NCBI RefSeq assembly: GCF_963924675.1
Contig: NW_027077404.1
Coordinates: 149,730-213,729 of the forward strand
Length of the DNA stretch: 64,000 nucleotides
Source of the DNA: Phocoena phocoena
Lineage: Eukaryota > Chordata > Mammalia > Artiodactyla > Phocoenidae
Direction of reading: 5' to 3'
Under the pieces are notes generated by a model that worked only from the letters and a program-made list of their open reading frames with translations, searched no databases and was not told where the DNA came from. Both the position numbers and the translations under genes were made by a program. Positions 1-9,803 of this stretch are shown in pieces (within the stretch, counting starts at the first letter, position 1; each line of letters begins with the position of its first letter).

Positions 1-281
1 AAGGTGCGTTGGGGTGCTTCATAAAACCAGAGACTGAAATTAGCACAGATAACTTTCCATAAGCCAAATATGTAATAGACAAGACCTACTCCTTGCTCAA
101 CGAAATGGACCCAACACCACATATTCAACGCCTAGGAATATACCTGACTAGGAAGAATCTTAAAACCCATGGATATATATGTCTCCGTAAGAGAATCAAG
201 CGTGTGTACAGCGGCATAAACGCAGCAGTGAAAATCCGATAAATCCCATTATCAAAATAAATTTCAAAAAAAAATCATAAA
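1..281 (+). mobile_element. L1 3' UTR and A-tail, left-truncated by window edge
   Basis: 3' part of the L1 relic in unit 0. It aligns by eye to the cetartiodactyl L1 3' UTR around TAATAGACAAGACCTACT (about 81-98; L1 usually has ATAATCAACAAGGACCTACT). It ends in AATAAA followed by nine A residues (265-273), an L1-like polyadenylation signal and tail. Confidence 0.8.
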
Positions 282-1068
282 GACAGTGAAATAGAGAGCA
301 ATTCTTAAATAATTCACTCAGGGCATGTGATGGAACCGGGATTTAACACATCTACACCCAGAGCTGGTTGAGACATAAGGCTGGACACTTCAGGCTGATA
401 GCATTGGTGAGTTTCGGTGAGCAAATGCAGACCCTTTGAAGTCATACTGCATGGTACCCATTCCATGGGTCCCAACTCTCCAGGTTCAAGGGATTCTTCC
501 TCCAGCTAAAACATGCATGGGAAACCAAGAGTATCGTCCACCATGTGATTGGGAAATGATTTAAAATGCATCTCAGTTTTCGTATCCTGGTCCTCCGGTT
601 CACCATTCCAGATGCTTTACTAACACTCTCCCCGCTTGGAGAGTCAGTGCCTTTAACCTCCTCTTTGGCACAGCTTGCAATTTCTGTGCAAAATGAACAG
701 GAATAGGGAGAACCAATGAGAGACTAGCTGTAGGTGTCTGCACGGGCAAATGTAACGCTCATTGCCCACCAGGAAGAGGAATTAAACAAAGGCTCAGTGT
801 GCCCTGCTGGAAACAGATTAGGGCCTGAAGCAATCCTGCGGTTTTGTGCCCAGCTCACAAGAAAGCGAGTTGAAGAAAGGAGCTCAGGGGCACTGTAATT
901 CACAAACCTGCAGAGTTATAAATGACAGCTTTCCTCCAAAAATATATTGAAGTAAGCCTGCGAAGGGGACTGAAAGCGGGGCAGAATTTCAGGAAAACGA
1001 TTGCAGGGGGTAGACTGGAATTGCCCTGAAAGCATAGGAAAAGAGGCAGAACGTCGACAATGATGCAC
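1..1068 (+). repeat. Unit 0 (partial), type A
   Basis: Left-edge fragment starting inside the L1 3' UTR. The L1 part is 1-281 with the nine-A tract at 265-273; the remainder is the non-L1 segment. All diagnostic sites are type A. GTGATGGAACC (near 330) differs from GTGATGCAACC elsewhere. One T is missing at about 971 (GGGGACTGAAAG instead of GGGGACTTGAAAG), one of three single-base length changes in the window. Confidence 0.93.
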
Positions 1069-1140
1069 TTGGCCAAAAAGGGCGTATGCGTTTTTTCCTG
1101 AATATATTCAGGAAAAAACGCATACGCCCTTTTTGGCCAA
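1069..1140. repeat. Perfect 72-bp palindrome (36-bp arms, no spacer)
   Basis: The left arm starts TTGGCCAAAAAGGGCG and the right arm ends CGCCCTTTTTGGCCAA. The centre is AATATATT at 1101-1108, with symmetry between 1104 and 1105. I checked all 36 base pairs; the first mismatch is the flanking C1068/C1141. It ends about 10 bp before the recognisable L1 sequence, so it marks the 5' junction of the L1 relic. The duplex could extrude a cruciform, and transcripts of either strand could fold into a long hairpin. Of the 36 complete copies in the window 30 are perfect; the six altered copies are listed separately. No function is shown by the sequence. Confidence 0.98.
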
Positions 1141-1149
1141 CCAAGCAAG

Positions 1150-2028
1150 CCTGTAAATGAAATCTGCACTACAATGAAGTCTCACTGCCCCCCTGGCAAA
1201 AGGGCCATCTGAAAAAAGTGTAAAATCCAGAAAGGTAGGACAGGATATGGAGAACAGGGAGCCTTGTTATGCTGATTGGCAGGATGTAAATTGCCAGCAG
1301 CCAGCCTGGAGAAGTGTATGGTGTTTCCTGAAACACGAAAGAAAGAAAGCAACACAGCCTATGGCACTTCCACTTATGGTCCTATAGCTTACGGAAATTA
1401 AAATCAAAAACAGACAGCCACCCCAATATTTGAGACGGCTGTGTTCACAAGAAGCTCGTCTACAGTATCAGGTAAATATCCCAGAAAGCAAAAAATGGAT
1501 AAAGAACTTGTGGCACGTACGTACAATGCAATATCACTCAGCAATGAAATCTGTGTCATCAGGCCCATAGCGGCATAGTGAGTGGATGCAGGTACGGTGA
1601 TTCTACGTGAACTACGTCACACAGAAAAAGAAACATCATAAGATATCATGAATACACGGAATGTAAACTTGACTACACATGAACTGAATTACAAAATAGA
1701 AAAGGGTCTCAAATTTAGAAAACCAACTAGTGCTTGCTTATGGGGAAAGGTGCCTTGGGGTGCTGCATAAAACCAGAGACTGAAATTAGCACAGATAACT
1801 TTCCATAAGCCCAATATGTAATAGACAAGACCTACTCCTTGCTCAACGAAATGGACCCAACACCACATATTCAACGCCTAGGAATATACCTGACTAGGAA
1901 GAATCTTAAAACCCATGGATATATATGTCTCCGTAAGAGAATCAAGGGTGTGTACAGCGGCCGAAAGGCAGCAGTGAAAATCCGATAAATCCCATTATCA
2001 AAATAAATTTCGAAAACAAAACACAAAG
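1150..2028 (+). mobile_element. 5'-truncated L1 (LINE-1) relic: ORF2 C-terminus, 3' UTR, tail (type B reference)
   Basis: Homology starts just after the palindrome (ACTACAATGAAGTCTCAC against L1 ACTACAATGAGGTATCACC). ORF2 is recognisable but broken. Translating from 1496 gives WIKNLWHVRTMQYHSAMK, which matches the L1 ORF2 C-terminal pattern W-I-K-x-x-W-H-x-x-T-M-x-Y-x-S-A-x-K; a stop follows at 1568-1570. Upstream, QPAWRSVWCFLK is in another frame because of a one-base shift and corresponds to L1 QPLW..VWRFLK. The end of ORF2 lies near 1660. The 3' UTR then runs to AATAAA (2002-2007) and an A-rich tail in which C and G interrupt the As. Alignment is by eye and memory. Confidence 0.85.
2002..2007 (+). 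promoter_or_regulatory. L1 polyadenylation signal AATAAA
   Basis: AATAAA sits directly before the A-rich tail of the L1 relic and recurs at the same unit offset (933). It is inherited from L1; there is no sign that it is used. Confidence 0.6.
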
Positions 2029-2815
2029 ACAGTGAAATAGAGAGCAATTCTTAAATAATTCACTCAGGGCATGTGATGCAACCGGGATTGACCACATCTA
2101 CACCCAGAGCTGGTTGAGACATAAGGCTGGACACTTCAGGCTGATAGCATTGGTGAGTTTAGGTGAGCAAATGCACACCCTTTGAAGTCATACTGTATGG
2201 TACCTATTCCATGGGTCCCAACTCTTCAGGTTCAAGGGATTCTTCCTCCAGCTAAAACATGCATGTGAAACCCACAGTATGGTCCACCGTGTTATGGGGA
2301 AATGATTTAAAATGCATCTCAGTTTTCGTATCCTGGTCCTCGGGTTCACCATTCCAGATGATTTACTAACAGTCTCCCTGCTTGGAGAGTCAGTGCCTTT
2401 AACCTCCTGTTTGGCACAGCTTGCAATTTCTGTGCAAGATGAACAGGAATAGGGAGAACCAATGAGAGACTAGCTGTAGGTGTCTGCACGGGCAAATGGA
2501 ACGCTCATTTCCCACCAGGAAGAGGAATTTACCAAAGGCTCAGCATGCCCTGCCCGAAACAGATTAGGGCCTGAAGCAATCCTGCGGTTTTGTGCCCAGT
2601 TCACAAGAAAGCGAGTTGAAGAAAGGAGCTCAGGGGCACTGTAATTCACAAACCTGCAGAGTTATAAATGACAGCTATCCTCCAAAAATATATTGAAGTA
2701 AGCCTGCGAAGGGGACTTGAAAGCGGGGCAGAATTTCAGGAAAACGATTGCAGGGGGTAGACTGGAATTGCCCTGAAAGCATAGGAGAAGAGGCAGAACG
2801 TCGACAATGATGCAC
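2029..2815 (+). repeat. Non-L1 segment of the satellite unit, origin unrecognised
   Basis: These 787 bp lie between the L1 tail and the next palindrome and recur in every unit. I find no convincing reading frame, tRNA, SINE or LTR hallmark. Minor structure: a 6-bp-stem hairpin CTTGCA...TGCAAG at 2420-2438 (weakened in type A, which has CAAAATG), a conserved KpnI site (GGTACC) near 2199 and a SalI site about 16 bp before the palindrome. It may be the genomic DNA into which L1 originally inserted, or another decayed element; I cannot tell. Confidence 0.7.
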
Positions 2816-4562
2816 TTGGCCAAAAAGGGCGTATGCGTTTTTTCCTGAATATATTCAGGAAAAAACGCATACGCCCTTTTTGGCCAACCAAGCAAGCCTG
2901 TAAAGGAAATCTGCACTACAATGAAGTCTCACTGCCCCCCTGGCAAAAGGGCCATCTGAAAAAAGTGTAAAGTCCAGAAAGGTAGGACAGGATATGGAGA
3001 ACAGGGAGCCTTGTTATGCTGATTGGCAGGATGTAAATTGCCAGCAGCCACCCTGGAGAAGTGTATGGTGTTTCCTGAAACACGAAAGAAACAAAGCAAC
3101 ACAGCCTATGGCACTTCCACTTAGGGTCCTATAGCTTACGGAAATTAAAATCAAAAACAGACAGCCATCCCAATATTTGAGACGGCTGTGTTCACAAGAA
3201 GCTCGTCTACAGTATCAGGTAAATATCCCAGAAAGCAAAAAATGGATAAAGAACTTGTGGCACGTACGTACAATGCAATATCACTCAGCAATGAAATCTG
3301 TGTCATCAGGCCCATAGCGGCATAGTGAGTGGATGCAGGTACGGTGATTCTACGTGAACTACGTCACACAGAAAAAGAAACATCATAAGATATCACGAAT
3401 ACACGGAATGTAAACTTGACTACACATGAACTGAATTACAAAATAGAAAAGGGTCTCAAATTTAGAAAACCAACTAGTGCTTGCTTATGGGGAAAGGTGC
3501 CTTGGGGTGCTGCATAAAACCAGAGACTGAAATTAGCACAGATAACTTTCCATAAGCCCAATATGTAATAGACAAGACCTACTCCTTGCTCAACGAAATG
3601 GACCCAACACCACATATTCAACGCCTAGGAATATACCTGACTAGGAAGAATCTTAAAACCCATGGATATATATGTCTCCGTAAGAGAATCAAGGGTGTGT
3701 ACAGCGGCCGAAAGGCAGCAGTGAAAATCCGATAAATCCCATTATCAAAATAAATTTCGAAAACAAAACACAAAGACAGTGAAATAGAGAGCAATTCTTA
3801 AATAATTCACTCAGGGCATGTGATGCAACCGGGATTGACCACATCTACACCCAGAGCTGGTTGAGACATAAGGCTGGACACTTCAGGCTGATAGCATTGG
3901 TGAGTTTAGGTGAGCAAATGCACACCCTTTGAAGTCATACTGTATGGTACCTATTCCATGGGTCCCAACTCTTCAGGTTCAAGGGATTCTTCCTCCAGCT
4001 AAAACATGCATGTGAAACCCACAGTATGGTCCACCGTGTTATGGGGAAATGATTTAAAATGCATCTCAGTTTTCGTATCCTGGTCCTCGGGTTCACCATT
4101 CCAGATGATTTACTAACAGTCTCCCTGCTTGGAGAGTCAGTGCCTTTAACCTCCTGTTTGGCACAGCTTGCAATTTCTGTGCAAGATGAACAGGAATAGG
4201 GAGAACCAATGAGAGACTAGCTGTAGGTGTCTGCACGGGCAAATGGAACGCTCATTTCCCACCAGGAAGAGGAATTTACCAAAGGCTCAACATGCCCTGC
4301 CCGAAACAGATTAGGGCCTGAAGCAATCCTGCGGTTTTGTGCCCAGTTCACAAGAAAGCGAGTTGAAGAAAGGAGCTCAGGGGCACTGTAATTCACAAAC
4401 CTGCAGAGTTATAAATGACAGCTATCCTCCAAAAATATATTGAAGTAAGCCTGCGAAGGGGACTTGAAAGCGGGGCAGAATTTCAGGAAAACGATTGCAG
4501 GGGGTAGACTGGAATTGCCCTGAAAGCATAGGAGAAGAGGCAGAACGTCGACAATGATGCAC
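2816..4562 (+). repeat. Unit 2, type B
   Basis: Palindrome 2816-2887, L1 part about 2897-3775. It shares CACTTAGGGTCC (near 3120) and AGCCATCCC (near 3163) with unit 3 only, and GGAGAAGAGG with unit 1 only, so units 1-3 look like a recent local duplication. Confidence 0.95.
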
Positions 4563-6309
4563 TTGGCCAAAAAGGGCGTATGCGTTTTTTCCTGAATATA
4601 TTCAGGAAAAAACGCATACGCCCTTTTTGGCCAACCAAGCAAGCCTGTAAAGGAAATCTGCACTACAATGAAGTCTCACTGCACCCCTGGCAAAAGGGCC
4701 ATCTGAAAAAAGTGTAAAGTCCAGAAAGGTAGGACAGGATATGGAGAACAGGGAGCCTTGTTATGCTGATTGGCAGGATGTAAATTGCCAGCAGCCACCC
4801 TGGAGAAGTGTATGGTGTTTCCTGAAATACGAAAGAAACAAAGCAACACAGCCTATGGCACTTCCACTTAGGGTCCTATAGCTTACGGAAATTAAAATCA
4901 AAAACAGACAGCCATCCCAATATTTGAGACGGCTGTGTTCACAAGAAGCTCGTCTACAGTATCAGGTAAATATCCCAGAAAGCAAAAAATGGATAAAGAA
5001 CTTGTGGCACGTACGTACAATGCAATATCACTCAGCAATGAAATCTGTGTCATCAGGCCCATAGCGGCATAGTGAGTGGATGCAGGTACGGTGATTCTAC
5101 GTGAACTACGTCACACAGAAAAAGAAACATCATAAGATATCACGAATACACGGAATGTAAACTTGACTACACATGAACTGAATTACAAAATAGAAAAGGG
5201 TCTCAAATTTAGAAAACCAACTAGTGCTTGCTTATGGGGAAAGGTGCCTTGGGGTGCTGCATAAAACCAGAGACTGAAATTAGCACAGATAACTTTCCAT
5301 AAGCCCAATATGTAATAGACAAGACCTACTCCTTGCTCAACGAAATGGACCCAACACCACATATTCAACGCCTAGGAATATACCTGACTAGGAAGAATCT
5401 TAAAACCCATGGATATATATGTCTCCGTAAGAGAATCAAGGGTGTGTACAGCGGCCGAAAGGCAGCAGTGAAAATCCGATAAATCCCATTATCAAAATAA
5501 ATTTCGAAAACAAAACACAAAGACAGTGAAATAGAGAGCAATTCTTAAATAATTCACTCAGGGCATGTGATGCAACCGGGATTGACCACATCTACACCCA
5601 GAGCTGGTTGAGACATAAGGCTGGACACTTCAGGCTGATAGCATTGGTGAGTTTAGGTGAGCAAATGCACACCCTTTGAAGTCATACTGTATGGTACCTA
5701 TTCCATGGGTCCCAACTCTTCAGGTTCAAGGGATTCTTCCTCCAGCTAAAACATGCATGTGAAACCCACAGTATGGTCCACCGTGTTATGGGGAAATGAT
5801 TTAAAATGCATCTCAGTTTTCGTATCCTGGTCCTCGGGTTCACCATTCCAGATGATTTACTAACAGTCTCCCTGCTTGGAGAGTCAGTGCCTTTAACCTC
5901 CTGTTTGGCACAGCTTGCAATTTCTGTGCAAGATGAACAGGAATAGGGAGAACCAATGAGAGACTAGCTGTAGGTGTCTGCACGGGCAAATGGAACGCTC
6001 ATTTCCCACCAGGAAGAGGAATTTACCAAAGGCTCAGCATGCCCTGCCCGAAACAGATTAGGGCCTGAAGCAATCCTGCGGTTTTGTGCCCAGTTCACAA
6101 GAAAGCGAGTTGAAGAAAGGAGCTCAGGGGCACTGTAATTCACAAACCTGCAGAGTTATAAATGACAGCTATCCTCCAAAAATATATTGAAGTAAGCCTG
6201 CGAAGGGGACTTGAAAGCGGGGCAGAATTTCAGGAAAACGATTGCAGGGGGTAGACTGGAATTGCCCTGAAAGCATAGGAAAAGAGGCAGAACGTCGACA
6301 ATGATGCAC
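4563..6309 (+). repeat. Unit 3, type B
   Basis: Palindrome 4563-4634, L1 part about 4644-5522. Private changes are CTGCACCCCTGG near 4680 and GAAATACGAAAG near 4826. It carries the unit-2 variants CACTTAGGG and AGCCATCCC. This is the third B in the B-B-B run. Confidence 0.95.
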
Positions 6310-8056
6310 TTGGCCAAAAAGGGCGTATGCGTTTTTTCCTGAATATATTCAGGAAAAAACGCATACGCCCTTTTTGGCCAACCAAGCAAGCCTGTAAAGG
6401 AAATCTGCACTACAATGAAGTCTCACTACCCCCCGGGCAAGAGGGCCATCTGAAAAATGTGTAAAATCCAGAAAGGTAGGACAGGATATGGAGAACAGGG
6501 AGCCTTGTTATGCTGATTGGCAGGATGTAAATTGCCAGCAGCCAGCCTGGAGAAGTGTATGGTGTTTCCTGAAACACATAAGAAACAAAGCAACACAGTC
6601 TATGGCACTTCCACTTATGGTCCTATAGCTTACGGAAATTAAAATCAAAAACAGACAGCCACCCCAATATTTGGGACGGCTGTGTTCACAAGAAGCTCGT
6701 CTACAGTAACAGGTAAATATCCCAGAAAGCAAAATATGGATAAAGAAGTTGTGGCACGTACGTACAATGCAATATCACTCAGCAATGAAATCTGTGTCAT
6801 CAGGCCCGTAGCGGCATAGTGAGTGGATGCAGGTACGGTGATTCTACGTGAACTACGTCACACAGAAAAAGAAACATCATAAGATATCACTAATACACGG
6901 AATGTAAACTTGACTACACATGAACTGAATTACAAAACAGAACAGGGTCTCAAATTTAGAAAACCAACTAGTGCTTGCTTATGGGGAAAGGTGCGTTGGG
7001 GTGCTTCATAAAACCAGAGACTGAAATTAGCACAGATAACTTTCCATAAGCCAAATATGTAATAGACAAGACCTACTCCTTGCTCAACGAAATGGACCCA
7101 ACACCACATATTCAACGCCTAGGAATATACCTGACTAGGAAGAATCTTAAAACCCATGGATATATATGTCTCCGTAAGAGAATCAAGCGTGTGTACAGCG
7201 GCATAAACGCAGCAGTGAAAATCCGATAAATCCCATTATCAAAATAAATTTCAAAAAAAAATCATAAAGACAGTGAAATAGAGAGCAATTCTTAAATAAT
7301 TCACTCAGGGCATGTGATGCAACCGGGATTTAACACATCTACACCCAGAGCTGGTTGAGACATAAGGCTGGACACTTCAGGCTGATAGCATTGGTGAGTT
7401 TCGGTGAGCAAATGCAGACCCTTTGAAGTCATACTGCATGGTACCCATTCCATGGGTCCCAACTCTCCAGGTTCAAGGGATACTTCCTCCAGCTAAAACA
7501 TGCATGGGAAACCAAGAGTATCGTCCACCATGTGATTGGGAAATGATTTAAAATGCATCTCAGTTTTCGTATCCTGGTCCTCGGGTTCACCATTCCAGAT
7601 GCTTTACTAACACTCTCCCCGCTTGGAGAGTCAGTGCCTTTAACCTCCTCTTTGGCACAGCTTGCAATTTCTGTGCAAAATGAACAGGAATAGGGAGAAC
7701 CAATGAGAGACTAGCTGTAGGTGTCTGCACGGGCAAATGTAACGCTCATTGCCCACCAGGAAGAGGAATTTACCAAAGGCTCAGCATGCCCTGCTGGAAA
7801 CAGATTAGGGCCTGAAGCAATCCTGCGGTTTTGTGCCCAGCTCACAAGAAAGCGAGTTGAAGAAAGGAGCTCAGGGGCACTGTAATTCACAAACCTGCAG
7901 AGTTATAAATGACAGCTTTCCTCCAAAAATATATTGAAGTAAGCCTGCGAAGGGGACTTGAAAGCGGGGCAGAATTTCAGGAAAACGATTGCAGGGGGTA
8001 GACTGGAATTGCCCTGAAAGCATAGGAAAAGAGGCAGAACGTCGACAATGATGCAC
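6310..8056 (+). repeat. Unit 4, type A with a short type-B patch
   Basis: Palindrome 6310-6381, L1 part about 6391-7269. The head carries CTACCCCCCGGG, shared with units 8, 11 and 13. Near 7768-7790 TTTACC..CAGCATG is the type B state inside an otherwise A tail, which returns to A at CTGCTGG; this is a small conversion tract. Confidence 0.94.
6391..7269 (+). mobile_element. L1 relic, type A reference copy
   Basis: This is the same relic as in unit 1 but closer to the L1 sequence I remember at several sites: GATAAAGAAGTTGTGG (L1 ATAAAGAAGATGTGG), AAAACAGAACAGG (L1 AAAACAGAAACAG) and ATCACTAAT. The tail is nine uninterrupted A residues (7253-7261) after AATAAA (7243-7248). ORF2 is broken by stops, for example the TAG in CTATAGCTTA near 6625-6634. 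Confidence 0.83.
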
Positions 8057-9803
8057 TTGGCCAAAAAGGGCGTATGCGTTTTTTCCTGAATATATTCAGG
8101 AAAAAACGCATACGCCCTTTTTGGCCAACCAAGCAAGCCTGTAAATGAAATCTGCACTACAATGAAGTCTCACTGCCCCCCTGGCAAAAGGGCCATCTGA
8201 AAAAAGTGTAAAATCCAGAAAGGTAGGACAGGATATGGAGAACAGGGAGCCTTGTTATGCTGATTGGCAGGATGTAAATTGCCAGCAGCCACCCTGGAGA
8301 AGTGTATGGTGTTTCCTGAAACACGAAAGAAACAAAGCAACACAGCCTATGGCACTTCCACTTATGGTCCTATAGCTTACGGAAATTAAAATCAAAAACA
8401 GACAGCCACCCCAATATTTGAGACGGCTGTGTTCACAAGAAGCTCGTCTACAGTATCAGGTAAATATCCCAGAAAGCAAAAAATGGATAAAGAACTTGTG
8501 GCACGTACGTACAATGCAATATCAGTCAGCAATGAAATCTGTGTCATCAGGCCCATAGCGGCATAGTGAGTGGATGCAGGTACGGTGATTCTACGTGAAC
8601 TACGTCACACAGAAAAAGAAACATCATAAGATATCACGAATACACGGAATGTAAACTTGACTACACATGAACTGAATTACAAAATAGAAAAGGGTCTCAA
8701 ATTTAGAAAACCAACTAGTGCTTGCTTATGGGGAAAGGTGCCTTGGGGTGCTGCATAAAACCAGAGACTGAAATTAGCACAGATAACTTCCCATAAGCCC
8801 AATATGTAATAGACAAGACCTACTCCTTGCTCAACGAAATGGACCCAACACCACATATTCAACGCCTAGGAATATACCTGACTAGGAAGAATCTTAAAAC
8901 CCATGGATATATATGTCTCCGTAAGAGAATCAAGGGTGTGTACAGCGGCCGAAAGGCAGCAGTGAAAATCCGATAAATCCCATTATCAAAATAAATTTCG
9001 AAAACAAAACACAAAGACAGTGAAATAGAGAGCAATTCTTAAATAATTCACTCAGGGCATGTGATGCAACCGGGATTGACCACATCTAAACCCAGAGCTG
9101 GTTGAGACATAAGGCTGGACACTTCAGGCTGATAGCATTGGTGAGTTTAGGTGAGCAAATGCACACCCTTTGAAGTCATACTGTATGGTACCTATTCCAT
9201 GGGTCCCAACTCTTCAGGTTCAAGGGATTCTTCCTCCAGCTAAAACATGCATGTGAAACCCACAGTATGGTCCACCGTGTTATGGGGAAATGATTTAAAA
9301 TGCATCTCAGTTTTCGTATCCTGGTCCTCGGGTTCACCATTCCAGATGATTTACTAACAGTCTCCCTGCTTGGAGAGTCAGTGCCTTTAACCTCCTGTTT
9401 GGCACAGCTTGCAATTTCTGTGCAAGATGAACAGGAATAGGGAGAACCAATGAGAGACTAGCTGTAGGTGTCTGCACGGGCAAATGTAACGCTCATTTCC
9501 CACCAGGAAGAGGAATTTACCAAAGGCTCAGCATGCCCTGCCCGAAACAGATTAGGGCCTGAAGCAATCCTGCGGTTTTGTGCCCAGTTCACAAGAAAGC
9601 GAGTTGAAGAAAGGAGCTCAGGGGCACTGTAATTCACAAACCTGCAGAGTTATAAATGACAGCTATCCTCCAAAAATATATTGAAGTAAGCCTGCGAAGG
9701 GGACTTGAAAGCGGGGCAGAATTTCAGGAAAACGATTGCAGGGGGTAGACTGGAATTGCCCTGAAAGCATAGGAAAAGAGGCAGAACGTCGACAATGATG
9801 CAC
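8057..9803 (+). repeat. Unit 5, type B
   Basis: Palindrome 8057-8128, L1 part about 8138-9016. Private changes: ATCAGTCAGC near 8525, AACTTCCCATAAG near 8790 and ATCTAAACCC near 9087. Confidence 0.95.

Larger units (their letters stand above)
1069..2815 (+). repeat. Unit 1, type B (reference unit)
   Basis: Palindrome 1069-1140, L1 part about 1150-2028, unrecognised segment about 2029-2815. Type B throughout except CCAGCCTGG near 1303, which is the type A state. It shares the private change ATAGGAGAAGAGG near 2783 with unit 2. Confidence 0.95.

Noticed and set aside
980..1003. TTCAGGAAAACG upstream resembles TTCAGGAAAAAACG in the palindrome right arm, as a possible template for it
   Set aside because: The likeness is limited to about a dozen low-complexity bases and does not continue into the arm.
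1069..1140. Palindrome as a miniature inverted-repeat transposon
   Set aside because: No target-site duplication is visible, the arms do not resemble terminal repeats I know, and it is found only at this fixed position in the unit.
1689..1874. Minus-strand frame of 61 codons beginning at the L1 3' UTR, some 40 copies
   Set aside because: It is antisense to the L1 3' UTR, has no family resemblance, and lengthens to 85 codons in units 25 and 32 by point changes alone; conservation is due to array homogenisation.
2231..2245. GGTTCAAGGGATTC as a Pol III B box (tRNA or SINE)
   Set aside because: It differs from the GGTTCGAnnCC consensus, and I see no A box at a proper distance and no SINE-like tail.
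2662..2916. Minus-strand frame of 84 codons, repeated with 1,747-bp spacing (also 61-, 74-, 81-91- and 127-codon minus frames)
   Set aside because: It reads across the palindrome and non-L1 DNA, ends without any domain, and is present in many copies only because the repeat is copied. One-base deletions at 971 and 41,159 shift it freely. The 127-codon version at 36047-36430 arises from the divergent island.
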